The translations under genes and the position numbers were made by a program. The notes under the pieces are model-generated. The model was not told where the DNA came from. It searched no databases and was given only the letters and a program-made list of their open reading frames with translations. A DNA stretch of 64,000 nucleotides, from NCBI RefSeq assembly GCF_024721585.1, contig NZ_CP102629.1, positions 2,281,961-2,345,960 on the forward strand, written 5' to 3'. Positions 7,913 to 16,600 of the stretch are shown here, in pieces. The first letter of the stretch is position 1. The number at the start of each line of letters is the position of its first letter. The stretch is from Sphingomicrobium aestuariivivum. GTDB lineage: Bacteria; Pseudomonadota; Alphaproteobacteria; Sphingomonadales; Sphingomonadaceae.

Positions 7913-9646
7913 ATGATGCGCCTCTTGTCCGTTTCGCTGTTGGCCCTGTCGGTCGCCGCCTGTTCCTCCACCCCGCCGATCGAGACCGGTCCGGTGGTGA
8001 CCGAAGTACAGCTGCTGGCACTCAACGACCTCCACGGCCGCCTCGAGGCGCCCAAGGAAGTGGTGCCGGTGACGATGGACGACGGCAGCGTGATCAATGT
8101 GCCCGCGGGCGGGGCGGCGATGCTGGCGGGCGCGCTGAAGCAATACCGTACCGACGCGAGCTTGACGGTGGCGGCGGGCGACCTCATCGGCGCGACGCCG
8201 CTGGCGAGCGCCTTGTTCCTCGACGAGCCGACGATCGAGGCGCTGGACCTGATGGGGCTCGAATATTCGGCGCTCGGCAATCACGAGTTCGACAAGGGCG
8301 TGCCCGAGCTGCTGCGGATCCAGAATGGCGGCTGCGACCAGTTCACCGATCGCGTGCCCTGCGCGTTGGACGGCAGCTTCGACGGGGCCGATTTCGCCTA
8401 TATGGGCGCCAATGTCTTCCTGCCCGATGGCACCAACCTGTTGCCCGATGCCTTCGTGAAGGATTTCGGCGACGTGCAGGTGGGGATCATCGGCCTGCCG
8501 CTGGTGACCGTGCCGGGGCTGGTCGCGCCCAATCTCGTCGACGGGCTGGTGTTCACCGACGAGGCGGAGACCGCCAATGCGCTGGTGCCGCGGCTCGTCG
8601 CGGAGGGGGCGGACACGATCGTGCTCCTCATCCACCAGGGCGCGCGAGGGGTCGAGCGCTGGGATGACAAGGGCTGTGCGGGCCTGTCAGGTGATGTGCT
8701 TCCCATCGTCGAGAAGCTCGATCCGGCGATCAGCGTGGTCGTCTCGGGCCACACCCATTTCTCCTACACCTGCACGCTGCCGATGGCGGGCGGCGAGGGC
8801 GAGCGGCTGCTCACCAGCGCGGGGCGCTATGGCGCCTTCTTCACCGACATCCGGCTGGAGTTCGTGGGCGAGGAGCTGGTCGCCAAGCGAGCCGATAATG
8901 TGGTCGTGCAGGGCGAAAGCTTCATCGGGCGCGACGGCCAGCCGGTGACCGCCGATCCGCGCCTTCCCCTGTTCACGCCCGACCCCGCGGTCGAGGAATT
9001 GGTGGCACGCACGGTCGGCAAGGCGCGCGACCAGATGGACCTCGTCGTCGGCAGCCTGTCGGGCCCCGCGCCCGACCATCCCGACGATCTCGAAAGCCCC
9101 GCGGGCAATCTCATCGCCGACGCGCAGCTCGCCGCCACCCGCGCTGCCGACAAGGGCGGCGCGGATATCGCCTTCATCAACGGAGGCGGCGTGCGCGCGG
9201 CCTTCGTGCCTGCGGTCGACGGCACGCTGACCTTCGAGCAGATCTTCAACGTGCAGCCGTTCGGCAACACGCTGATGACCGTGACGCTCACGGGGCAGGA
9301 GCTGAAGCGGCTGCTCGAACAGCAGTTCACCAACGACGCGGGCGGGGACGAACAGCACCATCTCATCCCGAGCGCCAACTTCACCTTTGCCTATGACCTC
9401 GACCGTCCGGCGGGGGACCGCGTTGTCTGGATGAAGCTCGATGGCAAGCCGGTCGACCCGGCGCGCGACTATCGCGTCACGACCAATAATTTCGTCGCCA
9501 ATGGCGGTGACGGCTACACCGTCTTCACCGAAGGGCGCGACCGCACGGGGGCGGGGCTCGACCTCGATGCGCTCATCGCCTGGCTCAAGGACGGGCGGGA
9601 CGTGCCCGCGGTGGGGCGCATCACCAACTTGACGCCGGAAGGCTGA
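7913..9646 (+). CDS. UshA-like 5'-nucleotidase / metallophosphatase lipoprotein
   Basis: A 577-aa protein with a lipobox (VAAC at residues 14-17), so it should be lipid-anchored and face the periplasm. The N-terminal calcineurin-like phosphatase domain shows the metal motifs LNDLHGRL, GDLIGAT, GNHEFDKG and SGHTHFSY. The C-terminal 5'-nucleotidase domain shows INGGGVRAAF and FNVQPFGN, the NGGDGYTVF block comes near the end. It probably dephosphorylates extracellular nucleotides or UDP-sugars so the nucleosides can enter by the CNT carrier. It is divergent from cdd, with 47 nt between; AAAGGAG precedes the ATG. Confidence 0.92.
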   Translation: MMRLLSVSLLALSVAACSSTPPIETGPVVTEVQLLALNDLHGRLEAPKEVVPVTMDDGSVINVPAGGAAMLAGALKQYRTDASLTVAAGDLIGATPLASALFLDEPTIEALDLMGLEYSALGNHEFDKGVPELLRIQNGGCDQFTDRVPCALDGSFDGADFAYMGANVFLPDGTNLLPDAFVKDFGDVQVGIIGLPLVTVPGLVAPNLVDGLVFTDEAETANALVPRLVAEGADTIVLLIHQGARGVERWDDKGCAGLSGDVLPIVEKLDPAISVVVSGHTHFSYTCTLPMAGGEGERLLTSAGRYGAFFTDIRLEFVGEELVAKRADNVVVQGESFIGRDGQPVTADPRLPLFTPDPAVEELVARTVGKARDQMDLVVGSLSGPAPDHPDDLESPAGNLIADAQLAATRAADKGGADIAFINGGGVRAAFVPAVDGTLTFEQIFNVQPFGNTLMTVTLTGQELKRLLEQQFTNDAGGDEQHHLIPSANFTFAYDLDRPAGDRVVWMKLDGKPVDPARDYRVTTNNFVANGGDGYTVFTEGRDRTGAGLDLDALIAWLKDGRDVPAVGRITNLTPEG

Positions 9647-9692
9647 GGCCGCAGCCTTCCTCCCGCTCGGTGTGATCGGGGGAGTGGGGCAT

Positions 9693-10145
9693 ATGCGTTG
9701 GATGATGGTCGCGGGCGCGTTGGCGCTGGCAGGGTGCCAGCAGGCGGGCGAGGTGCGCACGGCGCAGAGCGGCCCGCAGGTCATCCCGCCCGGCACCGCG
9801 GTGATGGCTGCCGCCGACATGGCACCGCGCGGCTATCCGGGGCGCTTCGGCTTTACGGTCAGCGAGGGCGCGCGGGTCGGCGGCTTCACCTATCTCAACA
9901 GCCATGATGACTATCGCGACCCGCGCAACCTGTCGGTCAAGCTCTCGCGCGCGGTGCGGCTCGCGCTGGAGTCCGACCATGGCGCACCGCTGCACGAGGC
10001 GCTGAAGGGCAAGGTGATCGAGGTCGACGGCGTCGCCATGCGCACGAAGATCGTCTTCAGTGCGAACGGCAAGCCGACCGACAAATATTACTACCAGACC
10101 CACGTGGCGGTCACCGATCCAGCGAACCTCCACGTGATCGACTAG
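9693..10145 (+). CDS. Small lipoprotein of unknown function
   Basis: A 150-aa protein starting MRWMMVAGALALAGCQQ, with a clear lipobox (LAGC) at residues 12-15, so probably membrane-anchored. I recognise no domain. The mature part has a beta-rich look (GRFGFTVSEGARVGGFTYL) and ends in a strand-like YYYQTHVAVTDPANLHVID. The ATG at 9693, after GGGGGAGTGGGG, is preferred to the earlier in-frame start at 9672. It follows the nucleotidase lipoprotein by 46 nt and may share its transcript. It is convergent with amn, 3 nt away. Confidence 0.75.
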   Translation: MRWMMVAGALALAGCQQAGEVRTAQSGPQVIPPGTAVMAAADMAPRGYPGRFGFTVSEGARVGGFTYLNSHDDYRDPRNLSVKLSRAVRLALESDHGAPLHEALKGKVIEVDGVAMRTKIVFSANGKPTDKYYYQTHVAVTDPANLHVID

Positions 10146-10148
10146 GCG

Positions 10149-11600
10149 CTAGCGCAGCGGCGGCTCGTCGAAGCTGCGCAATTTGCGGCTGTGCAGGCTG
10201 TCGCCTTCGTGGCGGAGGTGATCGAGCGCCTCGATGCCGATGCGAAGGTGCTGGCTGATCGCTTTCTCGTAGAAGGCGTTGGCCTGCCCCGGCAGCTTGA
10301 GTTCGCCGTGGAGCGGCTTGTCGGAGACGCACAGCAGCGTGCCGTACGGGACGCGGAAGCGGTAGCCCTGCGCGGCGACGGTGGCCGATTCCATGTCGAT
10401 GCCGACCGCGCGGCTCTGGTTGAAGCGCATCGCGCTGAGCGTATAGCGCAGCTCCCAGTTGCGATCGTCGGTGGTGACGACGGTGCCCGTGCGCAGGCGC
10501 TTCTTGAGCTGCTCGTCGCTCTCGCCGGTGACGTCGAGGGCGGCGCGATACATGGCGGTCTGCACCTCGGCGATGGCGGGGATCGGGATCTCGATCGGCA
10601 GCATCTCGTCGAGGACATGGTCATCGCGCAAATAGGCGTGGGCGAGGACATAGTCGCCGATGGTCTGCGAGGGGCGAAGGCCGCCGCAGTGGCCGATCAT
10701 CAGCCAGGCCTCGGGACGCAGGACCGCGATATGGTCGCAGATCGTCTTGGCGTTCGACGGCCCGACGCCGATGTTCACGAGCGTGATGCCCTCGCCATTT
10801 TCGGCGACGAGGTGATAGGCGGGCATCTGGTGGCGACGCCACGTGCCGGCGGCGATCTGCGCCTCGGCATCGGCAAGCTGGCCGCGCTCGTAATAGCCGC
10901 CGGGCACCGAGAAGGCGTGGAAGCGGCTGTCGGGCTTGCGAAGCTCGTCGATCGCGAGACGGACGAACTCGTCGACATAGCGGACATAGTTGGTGAAGAG
11001 CACGTAGCGCTGGAAGTGCCACGGCGAGGTGCCGCTGTAATGCTTGAGGCGCGCGAGTGAAAAGTCGGTGCGCGGGCCGTCGAACAGCGCGAGCGGGCGC
11101 GCGGGGTGGAGCGAGAAGTCCCAGACGCCGTCGGCCACCTCGTCGCCGATCTGCTCGAGCTCGGTCGAGGGGAACCAGCGCGACAATTCGTTCGAGGAAA
11201 TGCCGTCGAGGTCGAGGTCTGCCTGGTCGAGGACGAAGGGGTAGGGGATCTCGCTGTGGCTGCGCCCGACGCTGATGGTCACGTCATAGTCGCGCGCGAG
11301 GTGGCACAGCTGTTCCTTCAAATAGGCGCGGAACATGGCGGGGCGGGCGACCGAGGTCGTGTAGGTGCCGGGCATGTTGAGCCGCGCGAAGGCTCGACCG
11401 GGGACCGGCGCGTCGCTCTTGGGGTCATAATCGACCCTGAGTTCGGGATAGGCGAAGCGCCCTTCCGCACGCGCGCCCTCGTCGGGGCGTGTCCCGTCCT
11501 TGGCATAGGCCGCAAGGTCGGTGTGGAGGTTGGCAACGCTCTGTTCGTAAATGGCCTCGAGGTCGTCGAGGAGGCCGTCGATCATCTTTTCCTGTGACAT
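10149..11600 (-). CDS. amn: AMP nucleosidase
   Basis: A 483-aa protein with the two-part Amn architecture. An N-terminal domain (residues 1-190) is followed by a purine-nucleoside-phosphorylase-type catalytic domain. Visible blocks are YHLVAENGEGITLVNIGVGP, LMIGHCGGLR, DYVLAHAYLRDD and VGIDMESATVAAQGYRFRVP, the last being the catalytic Glu/Asp region. It hydrolyses AMP to adenine and ribose 5-phosphate. The start is MSQEKMIDG; longer in-frame codons run into the shared control region with the MarR gene. A LOG-type hydrolase with an overlapping reaction sits 8 kb away. Confidence 0.93.
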   Translation of the reverse strand: MSQEKMIDGLLDDLEAIYEQSVANLHTDLAAYAKDGTRPDEGARAEGRFAYPELRVDYDPKSDAPVPGRAFARLNMPGTYTTSVARPAMFRAYLKEQLCHLARDYDVTISVGRSHSEIPYPFVLDQADLDLDGISSNELSRWFPSTELEQIGDEVADGVWDFSLHPARPLALFDGPRTDFSLARLKHYSGTSPWHFQRYVLFTNYVRYVDEFVRLAIDELRKPDSRFHAFSVPGGYYERGQLADAEAQIAAGTWRRHQMPAYHLVAENGEGITLVNIGVGPSNAKTICDHIAVLRPEAWLMIGHCGGLRPSQTIGDYVLAHAYLRDDHVLDEMLPIEIPIPAIAEVQTAMYRAALDVTGESDEQLKKRLRTGTVVTTDDRNWELRYTLSAMRFNQSRAVGIDMESATVAAQGYRFRVPYGTLLCVSDKPLHGELKLPGQANAFYEKAISQHLRIGIEALDHLRHEGDSLHSRKLRSFDEPPLR

Positions 11601-11645
11601 GACAAGGCTCTGTGTTGACTTTTGGTGCAAAGCACAAGCCCCCAC

Positions 11646-11673
11646 TTGATAATGCTAAGCATGCTTATTATAT
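11646..11673 (+). promoter_or_regulatory. Palindromic operator candidate with overlapping promoter for marR-emrAB
   Basis: A perfect 12-bp palindrome TAAGCATGCTTA (11656-11667) lies 15 nt upstream of the MarR ATG. It sits inside a possible promoter, TTGATA (11646-11651), 16 nt, TTATAT (11668-11673). The minus strand reads TATAAT at 11672-11667, so divergent transcription toward amn is also possible. The position is what is expected of a MarR-family autoregulatory operator. Confidence 0.55.
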
Positions 11674-11681
11674 GCGCCGCC

Positions 11682-12113
11682 ATGAAAGACATTCTCTGGG
11701 AAATCGGTGAGACCGCTCACACGCTGCGGCGCTATTACGACCGTCGCGTGAGCGCACATGGCGTGACGCGATCGCAGTGGCGCGTCCTGGCGCGGCTCGA
11801 GCGCGCGCCGGGCCTCAAGCAGGTCGAACTCGCCGACCTCCTCGACATCGAACCCATTACCCTGTCGCGCATCGTCGACCGCCTCGCCGCGGCGGGCCTC
11901 GTCGAGCGCGTGCGCGATCCCGATGACCGCCGTGCCTGGCGGCTCGAGCTGACGAGTGCCGCCGCGCCGCTCATGGCCGAGCTCCACGAGGTCGCCGACG
12001 AGGTGGCGGCGATGGCGCTGTCGGGGCTGGGGAAGACCGAACTCGAAACCATGCGCGACACGCTTGCCGCGATCCGCGCCAATGTTGCCGAAGAAGAAGG
12101 AAAGTCGGCGTGA
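11682..12113 (+). CDS. MarR-family transcriptional regulator
   Basis: A 143-aa winged-helix repressor. The DNA-binding part is clear: GVTRSQWRVLARLERAPGL, then LADLLDIEPITLSRIVDRL as recognition helix, and the beta-wing with RVRDPDDRRAWRLELT. It should bind the nearby palindrome and be released by an efflux substrate. The ATG giving MKDILWEIG is chosen; an open frame extends 20 codons further but runs through the promoter and palindrome. Its stop overlaps the emrA GTG (GTGA), so repressor and pump are one operon. Confidence 0.9.
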   Translation: MKDILWEIGETAHTLRRYYDRRVSAHGVTRSQWRVLARLERAPGLKQVELADLLDIEPITLSRIVDRLAAAGLVERVRDPDDRRAWRLELTSAAAPLMAELHEVADEVAAMALSGLGKTELETMRDTLAAIRANVAEEEGKSA

Positions 12114-13147
12114 ACAAGATGACCGATATCGAGGCGGAATTGGCCGCCGAAGAAACCCGCCCCGCGACGAAGGGGCGCCTCAAGGCCGTGCTGATGCTGA
12201 TCGTGCCGCTGGCGATGGTCGCCGCGGGGCTGTTCTTCTGGCTGACGGGCGGCAAGACCGTGTCGACCGACAATGCCTATGTGAAGCAGGACATCGTCTC
12301 GGTCAGCGCGCAGGTCGCGGGGCCGGTGGTCGAAGTGTTCGTCACCGAAGGGCAGCATGTCGAGGCGGGCGAGCCCCTGTTCCGCATCGACCCCGAGCCG
12401 GCGCGCATCGCGCTGATGCAGGCCGAGGCGCAGCTTGCCGCGGCGCAGCTGCAGACGCGCCAGCTCGGCGTGGTGGCCGCGGGCACCGGCGCCGATATCG
12501 AGGGCGCAAAGGCCACGCTGGCGGTTCGGCGCAGCGCGTTCGACCGGCAGGCAGCGCTGCTCGAGCGCGGCTTCACCACCAAGGCGGCCTATGAGGAAGC
12601 GGCCAATGCGGTCGCGGTGGCCGAAAATGCGCTGGCCGATGCCCGTGCGCGCGCCGCCAATGCGAGCGCCGCGCTGGCACCGGGCGAGCAGCCGCAGGTG
12701 GCGGCGGCCAAGGCGGCGATCGAACAGGCGCGGCTCAACCTTCGCTACGGCATGGTCCGCGCGCCGATTTCGGGCGTCGTTACCAAGTCGCAGAAGGTGC
12801 TGCCCGGGCAGTCGGTCATCCCGGGGGTCGGGCTGATGTCGATCGTCCGTGACGACACGGCCTGGGTCGAGGCCAATTTCAAGGAAGGCGATCTTTCCCG
12901 CATGACCACGGGCCTGCCCGCCACCGTGCGCTTCGATGCCTATCCGGGCCTTGTCGTGAAGGGCCATGTCGAGACCATCGGCGCCGGGACGGGGAGCGAA
13001 TTTTCGGTCCTGCCCGCGCAGAACGCTAACGGCAACTGGGTCAAGACGACGCAGCGCGTGCCCGTCCGCATCGCCTTCGACGAAGCGCCCGCGCGTGACA
13101 TGATCGCGGGGCTGTCGGTCGAAGTCGAGGTCGAGCTGGCCGAGTGA
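12110..13147 (+). CDS. emrA: HlyD/EmrA-family periplasmic adaptor of a multidrug efflux pump
   Basis: A 345-aa membrane fusion protein. One N-terminal transmembrane helix (residues 24-46) is followed by a biotinyl-lipoyl half (TDNAYVKQDIVSVSAQVAG), a long alpha-hairpin rich in Ala and Glu, the second lipoyl half (MVRAPISGVVTKSQ) and the beta-barrel (DDTAWVEANFKEGDL). It would bridge the EmrB carrier to an outer-membrane channel that is not encoded here. GTG start overlapping the MarR stop; 4-nt overlap with emrB. Confidence 0.9.
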   Translation: MNKMTDIEAELAAEETRPATKGRLKAVLMLIVPLAMVAAGLFFWLTGGKTVSTDNAYVKQDIVSVSAQVAGPVVEVFVTEGQHVEAGEPLFRIDPEPARIALMQAEAQLAAAQLQTRQLGVVAAGTGADIEGAKATLAVRRSAFDRQAALLERGFTTKAAYEEAANAVAVAENALADARARAANASAALAPGEQPQVAAAKAAIEQARLNLRYGMVRAPISGVVTKSQKVLPGQSVIPGVGLMSIVRDDTAWVEANFKEGDLSRMTTGLPATVRFDAYPGLVVKGHVETIGAGTGSEFSVLPAQNANGNWVKTTQRVPVRIAFDEAPARDMIAGLSVEVEVELAE

Positions 13148-14685
13148 CCACCCACGAGGACATGCCCGCCGGCCGCCGCATGGCGGTGACGGTCGCCGTC
13201 ATGCTGGCGGTGCTGATCCAGGTGCTCGACACCACGATCGCCAATGTGGCGCTGCCGCACATGCAGGCGAGCCTCGGGGCGACGCAGGAATCGGTCAACT
13301 GGGTGCTGACGAGCTATATCGTCGCCGCCGCCATCGCCCTGCCGATCGCGGGCTGGCTCGCCGAACGGGTCGGGCGGCGCGAGCTGCTCATCGTTTCCAC
13401 CATCGGCTTCACCGTCGCCAGCGTGCTGTGCGCGGTCGCGACCTCGCTGCCCGAAATGGTATTGTTCCGCATCATCCAGGGGGCAACGGGCGCCTTCCTC
13501 GTGCCGCTGGCGCAGGCAACCCTGTTCGACATCAACCCGCCCGAACGGCACGCCCGCGCGATGGCGCTGTTCGGCGGCGGCATCATGATCGGCCCGATCC
13601 TCGGGCCCGTGCTCGGCGGCTGGCTGACCGACAGTTTCGACTGGCGCTGGGTATTCCTCGTCAACCTGCCGATCGGCGTGGTGACGACGATGATGCTGGT
13701 CCGCTACCTGCCCGAGAACGGCAAGGCGCGGCGCAAGTTCGACGTGCTCGGCTTCGCGCTCCTCGGTCTGTCGATCGCCAGCCTCCAGCTCCTGCTCGAG
13801 CGCGGGCACCAGCTCGACTGGTTCGAGAGCGTGGAGATCTGGATCGAGGCGGGGCTGTTCGTCGGCGCGGGCTGGATGTTCATCGTCCACACGGTGATGG
13901 GGCGCGAGACGCTGTTCGAGCGCGAGATGTTCGCCGACCGCAATTTCTCGATCGGGCTCCTGTTCATGGTGGTGACGGGCGTGCTGCTTCTCGCCGGCCT
14001 CGCGCTGCTGCCGCCGCTTCTCCAGAAGCTCTATGGCTATTCGGTGCTCCAGTCGGGCTTCCTGACCATGCCGCGCGGTGTGGGCATCCTCGTGTCGATG
14101 CTCATCACCGGGCGGCTCGTCGGCCTGGTCGACCTGCGCCTGCTGGTGCTGGGCGGCATGGCGCTGATGGCCTGGTCGATGCACATGATGACGGGCTTCG
14201 CCATCGAGATGGGACGCGGGCCGATCATCTGGTCGGGGCTGGTACAGGGCTTCGGGCTGGGGATCGTCTTCGTGACCATGCAGAGCCTTGCCTTCGCCAC
14301 GCTGGCGCCGCGGCTGCGCACCGATGCGGCGAGTGTCCTCAACCTGTTTCGCAACATCGGCGGGTCGGTCGGCATCAGCCTTGTCGCGACCTTGCTCGCG
14401 CGCAACATCCAGGTCGCCCATGCCGACATGGCGGCGCAGGTGGACGAGCGCGTGCTGCCGCGCCTGACCGACCAGGTGGCCGGCGCGCAGGGGCTCGATC
14501 CGGCCACGGCAACCGTGCTGCTCGATGCCGAGATCAACCGGCAGGCGGCCTTCATCGCCTATCTCGACGATTTCCAGATCATGATGTGGCTGACGCTGGC
14601 GGCGATGCCGCTCGTGCTCTTGCTCAAGCCCTTGTCGAAGGCACAGCGGGGCGAGGGATCGCCGGCGCTGGCGATGGCCGACTGA
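13144..14685 (+). CDS. emrB: DHA2-family (EmrB/QacA) MFS drug:proton antiporter
   Basis: A 513-aa, roughly 14-helix inner-membrane antiporter. The DHA2 signatures are present: VLDTTIANVALPHMQ in helix 1, NWVLTSYIVAAAIALP, GWLAERVGRRELL in loop 2-3, and motif C as GGGIMIGPILGPVLGGWLTD. It forms the pump with the adaptor encoded just upstream and should export hydrophobic toxic compounds. The GTG start overlaps the emrA stop. Its TGA overlaps the ATG of the DUF167 gene by one base. Confidence 0.93.
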   Translation: MTTHEDMPAGRRMAVTVAVMLAVLIQVLDTTIANVALPHMQASLGATQESVNWVLTSYIVAAAIALPIAGWLAERVGRRELLIVSTIGFTVASVLCAVATSLPEMVLFRIIQGATGAFLVPLAQATLFDINPPERHARAMALFGGGIMIGPILGPVLGGWLTDSFDWRWVFLVNLPIGVVTTMMLVRYLPENGKARRKFDVLGFALLGLSIASLQLLLERGHQLDWFESVEIWIEAGLFVGAGWMFIVHTVMGRETLFEREMFADRNFSIGLLFMVVTGVLLLAGLALLPPLLQKLYGYSVLQSGFLTMPRGVGILVSMLITGRLVGLVDLRLLVLGGMALMAWSMHMMTGFAIEMGRGPIIWSGLVQGFGLGIVFVTMQSLAFATLAPRLRTDAASVLNLFRNIGGSVGISLVATLLARNIQVAHADMAAQVDERVLPRLTDQVAGAQGLDPATATVLLDAEINRQAAFIAYLDDFQIMMWLTLAAMPLVLLLKPLSKAQRGEGSPALAMAD

Positions 14686-14957
14686 TGGACGATTGCGTCA
14701 TCGCGGTCCGGGTCACGCCCAAGGCGAAGAAGCCGGGAATCTTGGGCTGGCGCCGCGATGCGGCGGGGGAGGAGCGGCTCGAGGTGCGCGTCGCCGCGCC
14801 GCCCGAGGATGGCAAGGCGAACAAGGAATTGTGCGTGACGCTCGCCAAGGCGCTGGGCGTGCCGAAGGGCGCGGTGCGCGTTGTGGCGGGCGAGACGAGC
14901 CGGTTGAAGCGGGTCGAAGTACCCGCGACCGCCGAACCGGCGACGCGGGCACTCTAG
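14685..14957 (+). CDS. DUF167 (YggU-like) protein, 90 aa
   Basis: A small protein matching the DUF167/YggU family: IAVRVTPKAKKPGI, then LEVRVAAPPEDGKANKELC and GAVRVVAGETSRLKRVEV. The family fold is known, but its cellular role is unclear. It starts with an ATG overlapping the emrB stop (TGATG), so it is expressed with the efflux operon, although a functional link is not evident. Convergent with the next gene, 3 nt apart. Confidence 0.88.
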   Translation: MDDCVIAVRVTPKAKKPGILGWRRDAAGEERLEVRVAAPPEDGKANKELCVTLAKALGVPKGAVRVVAGETSRLKRVEVPATAEPATRAL

Positions 14958-14960
14958 CGG

Positions 14961-15347
14961 CTATTCGGCGGCCGGCGTCCAGTCCGAGCTTTCCAGCGTC
15001 AGCGGCAGCTGCGCGCCGCCCTGGCTGAAAGTGCCGGCAAAGGCCTCGCCGTCCCATGTGCCCTGATAGGTCGCGCCGACCTGCGGGATGTTCACCGTCA
15101 GCACGTCGTCCGCCAGCGCGACGCTGCCCACGGGCAGCGGCATGTCGGTCTGGTCGGGGCTGTAGGCGACGCCTTCGAGCGTGCCGTCCTCGTCCTCGTC
15201 CGTGAACACGAAAATGACCCGCAGGTCCTGCTCGCCAAGCTCGAGATTTCCGGCCCAGGTGCCGATGGTGTCGTCATGATCGTCGGCAAGCGCGGGCGCC
15301 GCGAGCATCATGGCAGCGGCGGCGAGCGGTGCGAAACGGGTCATCAT
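14961..15347 (-). CDS. Secreted hypothetical protein, 128 aa
   Basis: Has a clear Sec signal peptide (MMTRFAPLAAAAMMLAAPALA, cut before DDHDD), so it is periplasmic or secreted. The mature 107 residues are acidic and beta-rich, with GTWAGNLELGEQDLRVIFVF near the start and VGATYQGTWDGEAFAGTFSQ later. This has the look of a small ligand-binding or lipocalin-like barrel seen in some secreted peptidase and hydrolase partners. No family is recognised with confidence. Two adjacent ATGs are possible; a GGAG site lies just upstream. It lies 86 nt downstream of the serine hydrolase on the same strand. Confidence 0.75.
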   Translation of the reverse strand: MMTRFAPLAAAAMMLAAPALADDHDDTIGTWAGNLELGEQDLRVIFVFTDEDEDGTLEGVAYSPDQTDMPLPVGSVALADDVLTVNIPQVGATYQGTWDGEAFAGTFSQGGAQLPLTLESSDWTPAAE

Positions 15348-15433
15348 TGTCTCCTCATTGGGTCGACAGGCGACGTGGGGAGGGGGTGCCTTCGCCACAA
15401 GGGGCGCGCCACGCCTTTCGACCAATGGCGGTG

Positions 15434-16513
15434 CTATTCGGTGTCGGGCAGCGCTCGGCCGAGGAGGAAGTGCAGCGCAAGATCCTCTGGGCCGGTGCCG
15501 GCGTGGCTGTTGATCATGACGACGACGGCTTCGCCGCGATCGGGATCGAGCGCCATCATCGAGCGGGAGCCACCGGTGGCGCCATTGTGCCAGACGATCT
15601 CGCGGTCGCCGAAGCGGCGGCGGAAGAGGCCGAGGCCGTCGCTCGCGGCCCCTTCGAAGAGGAGGGGGATGGCGGCATCGAAGGGCGCGGGGCGGTCGAG
15701 ATAGAGGCGGGCGAAGCGTGCCATGTCGCCGATGGTCGCGCGCGCGCCCCCCGCAGGTCCCATCGCGCCGAGGTCCCAGTCGGACTGGACATTGTGGATG
15801 GCGCCATGCGGCTGCGCGAGCGGGGCATCGTCGCTGTCGCCGAGGACGGCGGTCATGCCGAGCGGGCCGAACAGGCGCTGTTCGAGAAGCTCGGCGTAGG
15901 GCGTGCCGGTGGCGCGCTCGAGCGCGAGACCAAGGATCGCCACGCCGAAATTGCTGTAGGCGACGGTGCTGCCGGGCGCGCTGTCGAGCGCGTCGGTCGC
16001 ATCGATCGAGGCGAGCAGCGCCGCATCGTCATAGGTGGCGTAGGGATTGTAGGGCTGCGCGGGGAGGAAGTCGGCGGGCATGCGCGGCAGCCCGCTGCGG
16101 TGGCGCGACAGGTCGCCGAGGGTGATCGCGCGGCCGTCCCCGCCGTCGGGTAGCTGGTGGTCGGATGGCAAATAGCGGTTGACCGGATCGTCAAGCGAGA
16201 CCGTGCCCTCGGCGGTGAGCAACGCGAGGAGCATGCCGGTCATGCTCTTCGTCACCGAGCCGATCTCGAAGCGGGTGGCGCCGTCATAACCGGTAGCGGG
16301 GGCGTGGAAGAGGGTGGTGTCGCCGCCCGGGCCGATGATGGCAACCGCGATCGCCATACCGGGATAGGGCGCGACCAGCGGGTCGAGCGCGGCGCGTACC
16401 GCGGCCTCGTCGGGCAGCACATGGGTGGCGGCTGCCTCCGTCGCGGCGGGCTTTGCGGCAAGGGGCTGGGCGAGCGTGGCGGCGGCGAGCGCGGCGGGGA
16501 GCAGCATCTTCAT
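15434..16513 (-). CDS. Serine hydrolase of the beta-lactamase / class C PBP family
   Basis: A 359-aa exported protein (signal MKMLLPAALAAATLAQPLAA). The active-site SxxK tetrad is seen as SVTK in GSVTKSMTGMLLALL, YSN in TVAYSNFGVAILG serves as the YxN motif, and HNG in IVWHNGATGG is the third motif. Related proteins are esterases, D-aminopeptidases or beta-lactamases, so the substrate is open. The ATG at 16513 follows the signal peptide; upstream in-frame codons fall inside the rpsI terminator. It is likely co-transcribed with the small secreted protein downstream. Confidence 0.88.
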   Translation of the reverse strand: MKMLLPAALAAATLAQPLAAKPAATEAAATHVLPDEAAVRAALDPLVAPYPGMAIAVAIIGPGGDTTLFHAPATGYDGATRFEIGSVTKSMTGMLLALLTAEGTVSLDDPVNRYLPSDHQLPDGGDGRAITLGDLSRHRSGLPRMPADFLPAQPYNPYATYDDAALLASIDATDALDSAPGSTVAYSNFGVAILGLALERATGTPYAELLEQRLFGPLGMTAVLGDSDDAPLAQPHGAIHNVQSDWDLGAMGPAGGARATIGDMARFARLYLDRPAPFDAAIPLLFEGAASDGLGLFRRRFGDREIVWHNGATGGSRSMMALDPDRGEAVVVMINSHAGTGPEDLALHFLLGRALPDTE

Positions 16514-16540
16514 GCGACAAAGCCTAGGCCCGAGAGGCGC

Positions 16541-16573
16541 AAAGAAAAAGGGCGGCGCCTTTCGGCACCGCCC
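16541..16573 (-). terminator. Intrinsic terminator of rplM-rpsI
   Basis: Read on the minus strand: a 10-bp stem GGGCGGTGCC / GGCGCCGCCC (one G-T pair) with a GAAA loop, followed directly by TTTTTCTTT. It begins 28 nt after the rpsI stop codon. Confidence 0.92.
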
Positions 16574-16600
16574 CAATTCGGTTGTTCCTGTCGGAAGCTC

